From positions 1,798,001-1,862,000 of the forward strand of contig NZ_JBLKNW010000001.1 in assembly GCF_051414035.1 (NCBI RefSeq): a stretch of DNA of 64,000 nt, in the 5' to 3' direction. Numbering within the stretch: the stretch's first letter is position 1; each line of letters begins with the position of its first letter. The DNA is from Halosimplex amylolyticum (GTDB lineage Archaea > Halobacteriota > Halobacteria > Halobacteriales > Haloarculaceae). Below the pieces are notes generated by a model. It did no database searches, was not told the origin of the DNA, and was given only the letters and a program-made list of their open reading frames with translations. The position numbers and the translations under genes are program-made. Shown in pieces: positions 34,552 through 42,208 of the stretch.

Positions 34552-35595
34552 ATGGATATAAAAAATCCGAGAAGGATTATTAGGCTGCTTATCGCAATAG
34601 TAGTAGCTCTTGTCGGGTACACTGTCGCAAATTTAATATCAGGACACCTACTATCTACTATCCAATGGCTATCTAAGTGGGTTCCGTTAGTAAAGAGAAT
34701 ATCGCCCATTATATTAGTAACTGCAATAATATATTTCTACATACAGGATGATTCTATTATTGAAAAGAGAGGGAATAGTAGGGAAATTGTAAAGATACTC
34801 TTAATTGCAACAGGGGGTGCTCTAATAAGTTATCTCATCATTCCATTAATTGTTGAAGTGCTGCTTGTCGCGCTATCCTGGCTATATCCGTGGATCACTA
34901 GTGCAGGAAGTGTAATATCAGTCATAATGACTGCCGGACTCCTTTACCTATATTCCAAACAGCAATCAGTCCTCTCTCGCCAAACTGACATCCAGAGAGA
35001 GCAAAATAGACTAATGAATCAGCAAATAAGATGGGATGAAGCGGATAAGAAACCTTGGCTAGAAGTTGGGGAGTGGGGTGCTACAGAAGATAACAGACTC
35101 TATTTTGATATGGCGAATATTGGAGGCAGTCCTATAAAGAATCTGAATACAATGATTTGTATCTCTCCCAAAGAATGGGACGAGGATGATCCAATGTGGG
35201 TGCCACGGTTAAGGTCAACCCCTAGATCTCCTCTAGTAAATAGTGATGGTCGCTCAATGATTGGACCAGGAATCAGCGAGAATACTAGATATTACACCGA
35301 TGTTACACTTAGTTTTGTACACCCAAGTGCAGATATGGATGGAATGCATAAGAATGGCACATTCAAAGAATTCTTAGAAGTAGTGGATGATACTTATATT
35401 TCCATGCATCGAATTTGGTTTACTCTAATCTATGACGATATCAATGGATCAGATCAGATAATCCACTTGTGTACAATTGATTTCAATATTAAAGATGTTA
35501 AAGAAATAAAGGATATATTTGAAATGGGTACAATTGTGAATGGTACTATTGACGAATACCAACGATCTCCAAAACCGCCTGAGGCACTTCAATAG
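34552..35595 (+). CDS. A/T-rich four-TM cargo protein
   Basis: A 347-residue protein. Four or five hydrophobic helices lie in the first 140 residues (IIRLLIAIVVALVGYTVANLI; ISPIILVTAIIYFY; IVKILLIATGGALISYLIIPLIVEVLLV; SVISVIMTAGLLYLY). A short coiled coil follows (RQTDIQREQNRLMNQQIRWDEADKK), then a beta-rich C-terminal domain (LEVGEWGATEDNRLYFDMANIGGSPIKNLN ... FTLIYDDINGS). It is on the strand opposite to all core viral genes, between the replication and structural operons. It has its own TATA box and is very A/T-rich. It was not recognised, but it has the same general plan as the protein at 28757. Confidence 0.6.
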   Translation: MDIKNPRRIIRLLIAIVVALVGYTVANLISGHLLSTIQWLSKWVPLVKRISPIILVTAIIYFYIQDDSIIEKRGNSREIVKILLIATGGALISYLIIPLIVEVLLVALSWLYPWITSAGSVISVIMTAGLLYLYSKQQSVLSRQTDIQREQNRLMNQQIRWDEADKKPWLEVGEWGATEDNRLYFDMANIGGSPIKNLNTMICISPKEWDEDDPMWVPRLRSTPRSPLVNSDGRSMIGPGISENTRYYTDVTLSFVHPSADMDGMHKNGTFKEFLEVVDDTYISMHRIWFTLIYDDINGSDQIIHLCTIDFNIKDVKEIKDIFEMGTIVNGTIDEYQRSPKPPEALQ

Positions 35596-35677
35596 TTGTC
35601 AACAAATTAGTTGTAAAACCAGTACGACATCCTGCAGACCTTACTGGTTGGGATATCGAACTAGTTCAAAATTATAC
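35596..35677. terminator. Convergent intergenic region with an inverted repeat
   Basis: ACCAGTA and TACTGGT form a 7-bp inverted repeat (about 35621-35655) between the convergent cargo gene and the rep gene. It may terminate one or both, but the long spacer makes this uncertain. Confidence 0.3.
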
Positions 35678-37528
35678 CTACACTGAATCCGAAAAAACAG
35701 TACCATTGCCGTCTGGTATTGGGACCCGTTCAGCAGTAATCACGGAATCAGCTACTTCAGGGTGTTTAATGCCAAGTTTCAAGAGATACCCTGCCATCGA
35801 TTCTCCACCCCATATCGCCGTACCAGTCCGGTCGCAGCGCCAGTAGATCGAGTCAGAATCTTCGTGCCCAAGTTTCGTATTTTGAAGCAGTCTATCGATG
35901 TGATCGATAGTTTCTACCATCTCAACGCCTGTACCGGCTGATGCAGGATATTCCTCTTCGCCTACGGTGACACTCTTGACCTGCCACTCGGGTGGGCGGT
36001 CGAACGTGACGGGTTCGGATGGGTCGACACCGTAGTCGACCTCTTCGATCAGCCGTCGAGCATCGGGCGGTAACCCGAGCGCACCCATAATTTGGGTCGG
36101 TGTCGCGTCCGGGTAGCGTTCTAAGTATTGCTCGATCTGTTCCCGCTGGCGTTTCTCCGACGGAGTCTGTCCGACGGTTGCAGCAGCACGAGCGGACGGC
36201 CACCGGTCGCGCAGCTCACCCTCGCGGTCGAGGCCGCCGTCGGCAGTTGCGGTCGACTGGTCGCCGACTCGGGCAGCGGTCAGCGTCTGGTCCTGGTCGA
36301 TCCCGTGGGGACTCCCGCACTTCGCGCATTCGAGGTCGACACCGCGAGTCGACGATCGAACGACGCTCTCGCCGTGGTCGACGGACTGGTCAGACTGGTC
36401 GGACTCGTACCGCTGTTTGCAGGCGTCGGCGGTCGACGCCCAACCGGCAGCGTCCGACCGGCTCTGAGTCTTCGCGTTCGCCGCGGTCACTGCGGCGGCC
36501 CACATGATGTATTCTTCCGAGCGTTCGTGAAGGTCGAGCGGGTCGATGGAAGCGTAATCTGCGATATACTGGGCGGTACTCTCTAATTCCTCGGGTTCCT
36601 TGATTTCGACCGTTCCCACATCGTCGGCGTTCGCGTCCCAATCCTGAATGTCGAGATCGTGGGCGTCCGCACCAGCCCACTCACACTCTTCGACGTGTTT
36701 CTCGATCACCGGGCGAAGGTCGTTCGGCGTGACCGGGCCGTCGACGACCAGGACAACGTGGTCGTGGCCGTAACAGCGGTTAATCCCGTACTCGCCGCGT
36801 TTTCCCGTATGCGGCTCTGAACGGCGTTCATACTGCCAATCATATCCGAGAGAACGCATTGTATTCCGAAGTGTATCGTAACAACTGTTCCAGCTACTCC
36901 GACGGACGGAGATGTGATCGACCGGCGCGACTCGCTCGCCGTCCGGCATCGAGGACGCGCTCAGGGTGAGGAGACAGATATGCGGATCATCAAAGTTAGC
37001 TGTGGACGTACCACCAGACGGACGATCACCGCCGGTTAGTTCACGGAGCCAGCCTTCCATCTGAGCGTAGTACTTCATCTGATAGGAGGCGAACCAGCGA
37101 GTGACGGCCTCGATAGAGAACTCAGCATATTCCGGGTCGCTGGGGCGTCCTTTTTCGAGATTAATCGTCGTCCGGCGGGTGTCCTCGTGATCTTCGAGCA
37201 TCTTTTCGACGGCTTCGCCCCAGTCGTAGGGAGTTCGGGCTACCAGTTGCTGGCCGGTCACGTCATCGTCGATCTCCCGAATCGCCTCGCTGTGATACGG
37301 TTCGTAGTGTTCGCGAGTGTAGTCGCGGCGGAGTGAAACGCCGTCGCGCTCGGTCAGCGGCAACTGGGTCCGATCGGGGTACTTGGCGTAGGACTCTGAG
37401 ACCCTTTCAGCAGTCGTCGGTAACTCGCGTTCAGAATCGGGCGGGTTACCGGGTTGAGCCGGGGTTACAGAGTCTTTCGAGTTGGTTTGCCGAGAGCCGC
37501 CGGTGTCGGTTGGTTCCTCAGTCGCCAT
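35678..37528 (-). CDS. HUH rolling-circle-type replication initiator
   Basis: A 616-residue Rep protein. Motif 1 is ICLLTLSAS (about 184-192). Motif 2 is CYGHDHVVLVVDG, with the HxH pair at His255 and His257. Motif 3 is STAQYIADYAS, with Tyr321 or Tyr325 as the nicking residue. A zinc-knuckle-like CAKCGSPHG lies near residue 400. After this come a helical region with an HTH-like segment (YLERYPDATPTQIMGALGL, about 465-490) and a C-terminal domain (IDRLLQNTKLGHEDSDSIYWRCDRTGTAIWGGESMAGYLLK). It should nick the origin and start replication; no origin was identified. It starts directly after the stop of the zinc-finger gene upstream. Confidence 0.82.
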   Translation of the reverse strand: MATEEPTDTGGSRQTNSKDSVTPAQPGNPPDSERELPTTAERVSESYAKYPDRTQLPLTERDGVSLRRDYTREHYEPYHSEAIREIDDDVTGQQLVARTPYDWGEAVEKMLEDHEDTRRTTINLEKGRPSDPEYAEFSIEAVTRWFASYQMKYYAQMEGWLRELTGGDRPSGGTSTANFDDPHICLLTLSASSMPDGERVAPVDHISVRRSSWNSCYDTLRNTMRSLGYDWQYERRSEPHTGKRGEYGINRCYGHDHVVLVVDGPVTPNDLRPVIEKHVEECEWAGADAHDLDIQDWDANADDVGTVEIKEPEELESTAQYIADYASIDPLDLHERSEEYIMWAAAVTAANAKTQSRSDAAGWASTADACKQRYESDQSDQSVDHGESVVRSSTRGVDLECAKCGSPHGIDQDQTLTAARVGDQSTATADGGLDREGELRDRWPSARAAATVGQTPSEKRQREQIEQYLERYPDATPTQIMGALGLPPDARRLIEEVDYGVDPSEPVTFDRPPEWQVKSVTVGEEEYPASAGTGVEMVETIDHIDRLLQNTKLGHEDSDSIYWRCDRTGTAIWGGESMAGYLLKLGIKHPEVADSVITAERVPIPDGNGTVFSDSV

Positions 37529-37825
37529 CTACAGGGAGTCAGAATCGACAGTGAGCCAGTCGTCGTCGAGACCGCCCCGCGACCGCACCGCATCAAGATT
37601 CGCGCGCCTACGGCGCGCGGTGCGCTGCGGGTCCTCGCTTCGGCCCCCATGGGAGGGGGCCATCCGCTGTGGGTCCTCGCTTGTGGCGGGAGGGTCGTCG
37701 GGTGCAGTTACCTGATAACAGGTGCGGCACTCTCTGGCCTCTGTCACCGGGTCGCCGATCCGGTTGATGCAGTTGTCCTTGCAGAGATGGCACTGGTACT
37801 GCCGGTAGGCTTCCCAGTCGGTCAC
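37529..37825 (-). CDS. Zinc-finger protein of the rep operon
   Basis: A 98-residue protein. Residues 12-36 hold four cysteines (CHLCKDNC and CRTC), enough for one zinc site; the second half is Arg/Pro/Asp-rich and disordered. The GTG start overlaps the upstream stop (GTGA), and its stop directly precedes the rep ATG. It is probably a regulator or partner of Rep. Confidence 0.65.
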   Translation of the reverse strand: MTDWEAYRQYQCHLCKDNCINRIGDPVTEARECRTCYQVTAPDDPPATSEDPQRMAPSHGGRSEDPQRTARRRRANLDAVRSRGGLDDDWLTVDSDSL

Positions 37826-37974
37826 GACTGACCACCGTCCTCGACGCGCTGGACAGCTCGACGAACATCGTCGTCCGTCGCCTCTTCCAGGAGGAGACGC
37901 GAAGCCCGGACGAACTCGTCGGGAGGGAACGGCCAGTCCTCACGGGAAGGTGCGCCTCGACGATCTCCCGTCAC
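37822..37974 (-). CDS. 50-residue protein of the rep operon
   Basis: A small acidic protein, mainly one or two helices (DEFVRASRLLLEEATDDDVRRAVQRVED). Both of its ends overlap neighbouring genes by GTGA, so it fits the operon rhythm exactly, which is the main support. The function is unknown. Confidence 0.55.
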   Translation of the reverse strand: MTGDRRGAPSREDWPFPPDEFVRASRLLLEEATDDDVRRAVQRVEDGGQS

Positions 37975-38240
37975 GGGAGCGCACCCCCGTTCAGGTGGTA
38001 GTCCGCGTGTGGCTCCGGTTCGCGGGCTTCGAGGTTTTCAGGCCGGTTGTTCCAACGATCGTGATCCTCGTGGTGGACCTCCAGATCAGTCCAGAGGTCG
38101 TCGATCTCGCCGTGCGCGTACGCGGTCAGCCGGTGGAGGTAGAGGTAGCGGTCGTGACCGGCCGCAGAATCCCAGACTCGGATGCGCGGATAGTGGTCTG
38201 GATCGAACTCGATTCGGGGGCCGAATATCACGGCCACCAC
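37971..38240 (-). CDS. HNH endonuclease-like protein
   Basis: An 89-residue protein with the HNH pattern: LHRLTAYAHGEI, then LEVHHEDHDRWNNRPENLEAREPEPHADYH, in which VHHxDHDRWNNRPENLE is the core His-His-Asn-His set. It is the size of small homing or viral HNH nucleases and has no separate DNA-binding domain. It is the first gene of the replication operon next to attR. The start is a GTG. The role could be DNA nicking during replication or competition; this is not known. Confidence 0.8.
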   Translation of the reverse strand: MVAVIFGPRIEFDPDHYPRIRVWDSAAGHDRYLYLHRLTAYAHGEIDDLWTDLEVHHEDHDRWNNRPENLEAREPEPHADYHLNGGALP

Positions 38241-38339
38241 CCCGAGTTATCAACTTCTTGAGCATGATTTTGGGGCGTTTCAGAAACGCCGAAAACGCGC
38301 CGCTCACTAACCTGAGCTAAAGAAAAATTAAAGGTTAGT
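38241..38339. promoter_or_regulatory. Promoter region of the rep operon with two perfect palindromes
   Basis: Two inverted repeats are visible: GGCGTTTC-A-GAAACGCC (38274-38290), and ACTAACCT (38306-38313) with AGGTTAGT (38332-38339). The second ends exactly at the att core. An A/T-rich TTTAATTTTT on the minus strand (about 38322-38331) would be the TATA box. The first is a likely operator, and the second could bind integrase or an excision factor. Confidence 0.5.
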
Positions 38340-38354
38340 ATGGGGTCGGAGGGA
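38340..38354. other. attR core inside tRNA-Trp
   Basis: ATGGGGTCGGAGGGA, identical to 24788-24802. On the minus strand it reads as the 3' acceptor strand of tRNA-Trp plus one flanking base, so integration keeps the tRNA intact. Confidence 0.88.
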
Positions 38355-38517
38355 TTTGAACCCCCGATCGACTGATATCTCCGGTAGCGCCTCGGAACTC
38401 CAGAGGGTCATCACAGGGTCAGTGATCAGCCGACCCGTTCAGTATATCAGCTGGAGTGTCGTCCCGGGCGCCGTTGCCTCTGGAGTCAGTCGCCATGCCG
38501 GACTTGGCCACGACCCC
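38341..38517 (-). tRNA. tRNA-Trp (CCA) with a 103-nt intron carrying box C/D motifs
   Basis: The acceptor arms GGGGTCG (38517-38511) and CGACCCC (toward 38342) pair, with A as discriminator. The anticodon CCA is at 38483-38481. I place the intron at 38377-38479, giving exons of 38 and 36 nt; the bulge-helix-bulge junction is inferred. The intron has a TGATGA box C (38408-38413) and several CTGA boxes, as in the known haloarchaeal tRNA-Trp intron that guides 2'-O-methylation of its own tRNA. The 3' end is the provirus integration site. Confidence 0.92.
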
Positions 38518-38571
38518 GCCTGCATCATTCGGTATGCCCAATCCCACTAAAGGGGTTTCGGTCTCCCCCGA

Positions 38572-38802
38572 TCAGTCCTCGTCGTCGATCTCCGCCCAGT
38601 CGCAGTCCTGGCACTTGTACCCGGTCACGAACGACGTGACGCCGGGCATGTAGCCGACCGACAGGACGTTGCCGCCGCAGTCGGGGCACTCTCGATCGGC
38701 GTCCTCGATGGCCTCGGCGTCCATGACCGATTCGCCCTCGATGAGTTCCGCCAGGCGCTTGGGCGTGACCATCCGCCCCTGCACGACGCGATTGTCTGCC
38801 AT
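38572..38802 (-). CDS. DUF5795 zinc-ribbon protein
   Basis: A 76-residue protein (MADNRVVQGRMVTPKRLAELIEGESVMDAEAIEDADRECPDCGGNV ... YKCQDCDW). CPDC and CQDC form a zinc ribbon. The short basic, hydrophobic start and the ribbon match the haloarchaeal DUF5795 family as I remember it. It lies just beyond tRNA-Trp and is the first chromosomal gene on this side of the provirus. The longer frame upstream (to 39132) is non-coding repeat sequence. Confidence 0.8.
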   Translation of the reverse strand: MADNRVVQGRMVTPKRLAELIEGESVMDAEAIEDADRECPDCGGNVLSVGYMPGVTSFVTGYKCQDCDWAEIDDED

Positions 38803-38943
38803 ACCGTTGCATAGCCGCGCCTGTCCGTAAGCCCTTCCACTCGCTGCTAGGAGTTGCTGGTGTCGGATTCTGGTTCGCCACGAGAGCGGACGCGCACAGC
38901 ATCGCGGACAGCGACTGCACTGCACCAGAGAGCGAGTCTCACA

Positions 38944-39284
38944 GCACCGCGAACAGGGTGAAAGCCCCGGCCGATTCGACTCGCGCGGGTCGCTGCGCTC
39001 CTCGCTTTCCTGTCGTTCGAAAGAGCGCGCAGCGCTCTTTCGTGATGACGAGAGAGCTTCGCTCTCTCGAACCACGGTGCTTGCGTCCCCGTGCTTCGTC
39101 GAATCGGGCGCCCCTTTCATTCCCACCCACACAGACGGATCGACAAGCCGGATCGGGCGGGAATGAAAGGGGTCGCTCTCTCCGGGAAGACGGGCGACGT
39201 AAGCACTGCAGGGAGCGAAGCGACCGAAGCGCGCAGCGAGCCCCTCGACCGGAGAGAGCGAGGGCTTTCACCTGTTCGCGATGC
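38944..39284. repeat. Large nested palindromic element
   Basis: An imperfect palindrome of about 340 bp with three nested arm pairs. The outer pair is GCGAACAGGGTGAAAGCCC (from 38949) against GGGCTTTCACCTGTTCGCG (39262-39280). The middle pair is GTGCTTGCGTC (39077-39087) against GACGTAAGCAC (about 39196-39206). The inner pair is CCCCTTTCATTCCC against GGGAATGAAAGGGG (39111-39124 and 39159-39172). There is no gene inside. The rest of the 38803-39369 gap shows nothing recognisable. Confidence 0.75.
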
Positions 39285-39369
39285 CGTTGACTCAATCTCT
39301 GTGTGAATCTCTCACCTCGCTCTCACCGGCAGCCATAATTCCAACAAAATAGCAACCGGACTCGAACAC

Positions 39370-40278
39370 TCAGAGCCAGGGCGCGCGTTCGTTGTCGGCG
39401 GTGACGTAGTTGGAGACGCGGCCGGGCACGGACTCGTCGCCGTCGTCCTCGCTGTCTTCATCATCGTCTTCGACGCGCTCGGGGTCACCACCGTCGGCGA
39501 CCGCGGCATCGCCGGATGCCTCGTCCGGGACGACGTCGTACTCGCGGTCGCCGGACGGGTCGAAGGCGAACAGCGCGGTCACACCTAACACAGCGAGCGC
39601 CAGGGGAGCGTCCCCCGGAACCAACCCGAAGATGGACAGCGGGAGCACGCCGAGGGCGACCGCACTGCCGAAGCGGAAGCGGTCGATGTCCACTACCGCT
39701 CGCAGCTGCGGGCCGAGCAGGGCGACGGCGAGCGCGAAGGCGACGCCGACGCCGGCCGCGGCGACGGCGCGCGCGACCAGTTCGAGGTCGGTCGTCACCG
39801 TCAGCGCGACGCCGCTGGGCTCGAAACTCGCCACGAGTCCGAGGCCGATGATGACCGCTGGCCGGGGGAGGTACTCGCCGATGCGGGCGCTCGCGGTCTT
39901 GGCGGCGACCGCGAGGATGACGAGGCCGGCGAAGCGCTCGAAGACGACCATCGAGAGCATGTCGCGGATGGTCGGCGCGAGCGCAGCCTCGACGGCGGCG
40001 ACGGGGAGCAACACCGCGCCGACGGCGAGGATAGCCGTCGCCTGTTCGCGGCGGGTGCCGTCCATCTCGGCGAGGATGACGGCGACGGTCGCGCTACCGC
40101 CGAAGATGAGCAGACCGACTTCGAGGATGCCGATAGGGTCGTCGAGCGCGCCCGCGAGGACGAGCGCGGGGAAGATGCCGTCGACCAGCGGGAGACACAT
40201 GATGGTCGCGAGGAGCGTCGTCGCACCGCCGACCTGCCGCTCGACGGTGAGTGCGACCGGGTGCTGGGAGCTACTCAT
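39370..40278 (-). CDS. DUF5794 membrane protein
   Basis: A 302-residue integral membrane protein with seven or eight hydrophobic helices between residues 15 and 245 (for example ATTLLATIMCLPLVDGIFPALVLAGAL and FERFAGLVILAVAAKTASARIGEYLPRPAVIIGLGLVASFEP). A very acidic cytoplasmic tail of about 55 residues follows. It fits the haloarchaeal DUF5794 family. The function is unknown. It stands alone, separated by about 385 bp from guaB. Confidence 0.75.
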   Translation of the reverse strand: MSSSQHPVALTVERQVGGATTLLATIMCLPLVDGIFPALVLAGALDDPIGILEVGLLIFGGSATVAVILAEMDGTRREQATAILAVGAVLLPVAAVEAALAPTIRDMLSMVVFERFAGLVILAVAAKTASARIGEYLPRPAVIIGLGLVASFEPSGVALTVTTDLELVARAVAAAGVGVAFALAVALLGPQLRAVVDIDRFRFGSAVALGVLPLSIFGLVPGDAPLALAVLGVTALFAFDPSGDREYDVVPDEASGDAAVADGGDPERVEDDDEDSEDDGDESVPGRVSNYVTADNERAPWL

Positions 40279-40282
40279 GCAC

Positions 40283-40507
40283 TCAGCAGTGGCCGTCTCC
40301 CGTGGCCAGGGGGTGTCCCGATCCTCGATGCGGTCTCCGGCGGGCGGCGTCCTGCCGCCGGTTCGCGCCGAAATTCGAGGCCGGTTTCTCCGCGAAGTCC
40401 CGTTTGAAGAAGTCGGCAGAAGGTGTAAACGCGACGCTCGCGGCGTCGCGGGCAGTCTTCTGACCGATGCCAGCAGCGGCGGGACTGGCGGAGTGCATAT
40501 CTATCAT
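40283..40507 (-). CDS. Possible small ORF between DUF5794 and guaB
   Basis: A 74-residue frame (MIDMHSASPAAAGIGQKTARDAASVAF ...), ending in a His/Arg-rich tail. Its support is a TATA-like TTATAC about 20 bp before the first ATG, which would give a leaderless transcript. Against it, the composition is not acidic, there are no motifs, and the TATA could equally serve guaB in the other direction. The rest of the gap (40508-40663) holds only the guaB leader. Confidence 0.25.
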   Translation of the reverse strand: MIDMHSASPAAAGIGQKTARDAASVAFTPSADFFKRDFAEKPASNFGANRRQDAARRRPHRGSGHPLATGDGHC

Positions 40508-40663
40508 TATTATCCTATCGAGTATAAGAATTGCGTGAGAGACGGCCACATGCGCCGCGGAGGGGCCAGAAGGCGGCGTGACCACCGATTCGCGATCTCG
40601 GGAGGGGCTGGCACGGAGCGACGGTCTCGCAACGTTTTTGGGCGGTCGGCGGCGACGGTTTAC

Positions 40664-42154
40664 ATGGCGAACGATCCCGAACCTTTCTCGGAGAAACTCC
40701 GCGTGCCGGAGGCGCTGACGTTCGACGACGTGCTCCTCCGCCCCAAGGAGAGTCGGGTCGAACCGGACGACGCGGACACGGCGACACACGTGTCGAAGAA
40801 CGTGCAGTTGCAGGTGCCGGTGCTCACGGCGGCGATGGACACCGTCACCGAGAGCGAGATGGCGATCGCGATGGCCCGTGAGGGCGGCCTGGGCGTCATG
40901 CACCGGAACATGGACGTCGACGAGATGGTCGTCGAGATCGAGCGCGTCAAGCGCGCCGACGAGCTCATCATCCGCGACGTCGTGACGGCCGAGCCGGACC
41001 AGACGGTGCGCGAGGTCGACGAGATGATGGCCCGCGCCGGCGTCTCCGGCGCGCCCGTCGTCAGCGACGACGACGAGGTCCTGGGCATCATCTCGGGCAC
41101 CGACATCCGCCCGTACCTCGAAGTCGGCGAGTCCGACGAGGTGCGCGAGGCGATGACCGACGAGGTCATCACCGCCCCCGAGGACGTCACCCCCCGGGAA
41201 GCGCTCGAACTCATGTACGAGCACAAGATCGAGCGCGTCCCCATCGTCGACGACGGCGACCGTCTCATCGGGCTCATCACGATGCAAGGCATCCTCCAGC
41301 GGCGCGAGTACGACGCGGCCGCCCGTGACGAGGACGGTGCCCTCCGGGCGGGCGTCGCCGTCAGCCCGTTCGAGGCCGAGCGCGCCGAGGCCGCCGACGA
41401 GGCCGGCGCCGACGTCCTGTTTATCGACACGGCTCACGCGCACAATCTCAACGTCATCGAGGGCGCCCGCGAGATCAAGGAGTCTGTCGACGCCGACGTC
41501 GTCGTCGGCAACGTCGGCACGCGGGAGGCCGCCGAGGAGGTCGTCGACTTCGCCGACGGCATCAAGGTCGGCATCGGCCCCGGCTCCATCTGTACGACTC
41601 GCGTCGTCACCGGCGCCGGGATGCCCCAGATCACCGCCGTCGCCCAGGTCGCCGACGTGGCGAGCCAGCACGACGTGCCCGTCATCGCCGACGGCGGCAT
41701 CCGCTACTCCGGCGACGCAATCAAGGCCATCGCGGCCGGCGCGGACGCGGTCATGCTCGGCTCGTACTTCGCCGGCACCGACGAGGCGCCCGGCCGCGTC
41801 GTCACGATGAACGGCAAGAAGTACAAGCAGTACCGCGGCATGGGCTCGGTCGGCGCGATGCAGTCGGGTGGCGGCGACCGCTACCTCAAGGACGTCGACG
41901 AGGACGAGGAAGACGAGATGATCCCCGAGGGCGTCGAGGCGGCGACCCCATACAAGGGGACGCTCGCGAGCGAACTCCACCAGCTCGTCGGTGGCATGAA
42001 GTCGGGCATGGGCTACGTCGGCGCCGAGACCATCCCCGAGTTCAAAGAGCGCGCGGAGTTCGTGAAGGTCTCGCAGGCGGGCCAGCAGGAGGGCCACCCC
42101 CACGACGTCGTCATCACGGACGAGGCACCCAACTACAGCCCCGACGGCTCGTAA
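40664..42154 (+). CDS. guaB: Inosine-5'-monophosphate dehydrogenase
   Basis: A 496-residue IMPDH that oxidises IMP to XMP with NAD in GMP synthesis. LTFDDVLLRPKES at the N-terminus, a CBS pair (about 95-215: IIRDVVTAEPDQTVREVDEMM ... GLITMQGILQRR), and the catalytic loop GPGSICTTRVVTGAGMPQ with the active Cys (about 308) are all present. The flap GSVGAMQSGGGDRY and the IMP-phosphate site IADGGIRYSGDAIKAIAAGADAVMLGS are normal. The ATG at 40664 begins the family-typical N-terminus. It is monocistronic or paired with the acetyltransferase that follows 54 bp later. Confidence 0.97.
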   Translation: MANDPEPFSEKLRVPEALTFDDVLLRPKESRVEPDDADTATHVSKNVQLQVPVLTAAMDTVTESEMAIAMAREGGLGVMHRNMDVDEMVVEIERVKRADELIIRDVVTAEPDQTVREVDEMMARAGVSGAPVVSDDDEVLGIISGTDIRPYLEVGESDEVREAMTDEVITAPEDVTPREALELMYEHKIERVPIVDDGDRLIGLITMQGILQRREYDAAARDEDGALRAGVAVSPFEAERAEAADEAGADVLFIDTAHAHNLNVIEGAREIKESVDADVVVGNVGTREAAEEVVDFADGIKVGIGPGSICTTRVVTGAGMPQITAVAQVADVASQHDVPVIADGGIRYSGDAIKAIAAGADAVMLGSYFAGTDEAPGRVVTMNGKKYKQYRGMGSVGAMQSGGGDRYLKDVDEDEEDEMIPEGVEAATPYKGTLASELHQLVGGMKSGMGYVGAETIPEFKERAEFVKVSQAGQQEGHPHDVVITDEAPNYSPDGS

Positions 42155-42208
42155 ACGCCACCGAGCGGACCGAAATCCTCAGGGGCGTCCGAGCACGACG
42201 GTACGGCC

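Larger units (their letters stand above)
24788..38354. mobile_element. Pleolipovirus-like provirus integrated in tRNA-Trp
   Basis: An element of about 13.6 kb between two 15-bp repeats. It contains a tyrosine integrase at one end, a tRNA-Trp at the other, an HUH replication initiator, and a block of membrane and virion-type genes (small four-TM protein, large spike with signal peptide and C-terminal TM, membrane proteins, P-loop NTPase). This gene order is that of pleolipoviruses, and the integrase plus small zinc partner suggests the SNJ2-type temperate betapleolipoviruses. It has lower G+C than its flanks, with strongly A/T-rich cargo on the opposite strand at 26.1-29.6 and 34.35-35.68 kb. 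All core genes appear intact, so it may be active. Confidence 0.85.

Noticed and set aside
38600..39295. Frames of 100-190 codons in both directions after tRNA-Trp
   Set aside because: They run through the nested palindrome and have its inverted-repeat composition; only the DUF5795 part (38572-38802) is a credible gene.
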